In this document: positions 63,107 to 64,000 of the stretch, one piece after another
Numbering within the stretch: position 1 is the stretch's first letter
Layout: every line of letters starts with the position of its first letter
Assembly: GCA_024696005.1 (NCBI GenBank)
Contig: JAILHF010000019.1
Location: 17,722-81,721, forward strand
Length of the DNA: 64,000 nucleotides
Direction: 5' to 3'
From: Lachnospiraceae bacterium
GTDB taxonomy: Bacteria; Bacillota; Clostridia; Lachnospirales; Lachnospiraceae
Made by a program: the position numbers and the translations under genes
The notes under the pieces: generated by a model
Databases searched by the model: none
Told to the model about the DNA's origin: nothing
What the model saw: the letters and a program-made list of their open reading frames with translations, nothing else

Positions 63107-64000
63107 TCAAGCACCCTCCTTTTCCGCGGATCCGAATGCGCCCACCGGGCAGAGCTGACTGCAAACGCCGCAGCCCACACAGAGAGTCTTGTCGATATGC
63201 GCCTTGCCTTCCCGGATGCTGATGGCCGGGCAGCCGATCCGCATGCAGGACTTGCAGCCGATACACTTGTCGGTATCGACCGAAAGCGGCGCTTTGTGCT
63301 TCACATATTTGAGCAGAGCGCAGGGTCTGCGGGAAATGATCACCGAAGGCTCCTTCGCCGCCAGTTCTTCCTTCACGGCCTCGTCGCACTGTTTCAGATC
63401 GTAGGGATCCACCACGCGCACGCGGTTAAAGCCCATGGCCCTGCAGAGAGCCTCCAGGTCGATCTTGCCGGCGGGGTCGCCCTTGATATTGTATCCGGTG
63501 GTGGGGTTCTGCTGATGCCCCGTCATGCCTGTAATCGAATTATCCAGAATAATCACCGTGGAATTGGACTGGTTGTAGGCCACATTCGCCAGGCCCGTCA
63601 TGCCGGAATGCATGAAGGTGGAATCACCTATCACGGCCACCGTCTTCGATTCACTCTCCTTGCCCAGCACCTTGTTGAAGCCGTGGACTGCACCGATGGA
63701 AGCTCCCATACAAAGTGTCATCTCGATGGCTCCCAGGGGCTGGACAGCTCCCAGGGTATAGCAGCCTATATCGCCCAGTACCGTGCACTTATTCCTCTTG
63801 AGCACATAGAACAGTCCCCTGTGGGGGCAGCCGGCGCACATCACCGGAGGCCTGGGAGGAATCGGATCCTCAAGGGCCCTTCCCTCGTAGACCTCTTTTG
63901 CGCCCAGGGCCCTTGAAATCATATTCTAGGAGAATCAGTCGACCAGAGGCAGCAGAACGTTGCCGGACACCTTCAGTCCCAGAATACGATTTCAAAGGCC
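63107..64000 (-). pseudogene. iorA: Indolepyruvate:ferredoxin oxidoreductase alpha subunit, disrupted and running out of the window
   Basis: Bases 63107-63922 give 271 residues: the TPP domain (VMCAGCPHRGLFYVLKR, GDIGCYTLGAVQPLG, GDSTFMHSGMTGLANVA, ILDNSITGMTGHQQNP) and two 4Fe-4S motifs near the end, CIGCKSCMRIGCP and CVGCGVCSQLCP. The usual N-terminal half is absent from this frame. Upstream in the same frame the peptide GLKVSGNVLLPLVD, expected in IorA, continues but is separated by TGA and TAG, with a further TGA 19 codons earlier. The first ATG has no ribosome site. It is therefore probably a pseudogene, or carries sequencing errors near the window edge. Confidence 0.7.

Overview
The window looks like a piece of a fairly GC-rich chromosome from an anaerobic Clostridia-type Firmicute, most likely a Lachnospiraceae relative. 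This rests on gene content: split two-subunit transketolase, indolepyruvate:ferredoxin oxidoreductase, a liv branched-chain amino acid ABC operon, clpS-clpA, a Firmicutes-style 216-aa protein of the motile Lachnospiraceae type, lipoprotein glycosidases, AGGAGG-type ribosome sites and sigma-A promoters. The genus cannot be named from the sequence alone. Most genes lie on the minus strand.

Layout. (1) 1-14.4 kb, minus: clpS-clpA run by overlap into glf and then a surface-glycan cluster: a PseB-like UDP-GlcNAc 4,6-dehydratase, a GNAT-like/acyltransferase-3/GtrA fusion, a UDP-glucuronate-4-epimerase-like enzyme, two polytopic GT-C-like proteins, WecE and two GT2 enzymes. (2) 14.4-19.2 kb: an aldo-keto reductase, a possible small RNA, a conserved 216-aa protein, a GtrII-like membrane protein and an apparently circularly permuted solute-binding lipoprotein. 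(3) 19.2-27.5 kb: livJHMGF followed directly by carB, which carries an in-frame palindromic insertion. (4) 27.5-38.4 kb: a large repeat-rich secreted protein, plsC, a flavoprotein, murF, ddl, an apparently inactive GH9-like lipoprotein and a calcium-binding-type protein. (5) 38.6-48.1 kb: a TerD-domain protein, a TPR/MORN membrane protein, pgi, a GH5 glucanase lipoprotein, and a GNAT / putative ADP-ribosyltransferase / small helical protein operon. (6) 48.1-54.8 kb: transketolase, two tandem copies of a convergent toxin/antisense-RNA locus, a PLP decarboxylase and an 850-aa membrane-anchored protein. (7) 54.8-62.2 kb: the complete atpZIBEFHAGDC operon, whose c subunit carries the Na+-binding signature. 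(8) 62.3-64 kb: a double-armed palindrome, iorB, and an iorA reading frame broken by stops.

The most interesting items are the tandem type I toxin-antitoxin-like loci at 50.07-50.81 kb, a set of palindromic elements (one inside carB, one pair with a nested insertion, one hairpin cluster reaching the end of a gene, one double-armed palindrome), the permuted binding protein at 18.3 kb and the putative ADP-ribosyltransferase operon at 45.3-48.0 kb. No tRNA, rRNA, CRISPR array, transposase gene or replication origin was recognised.
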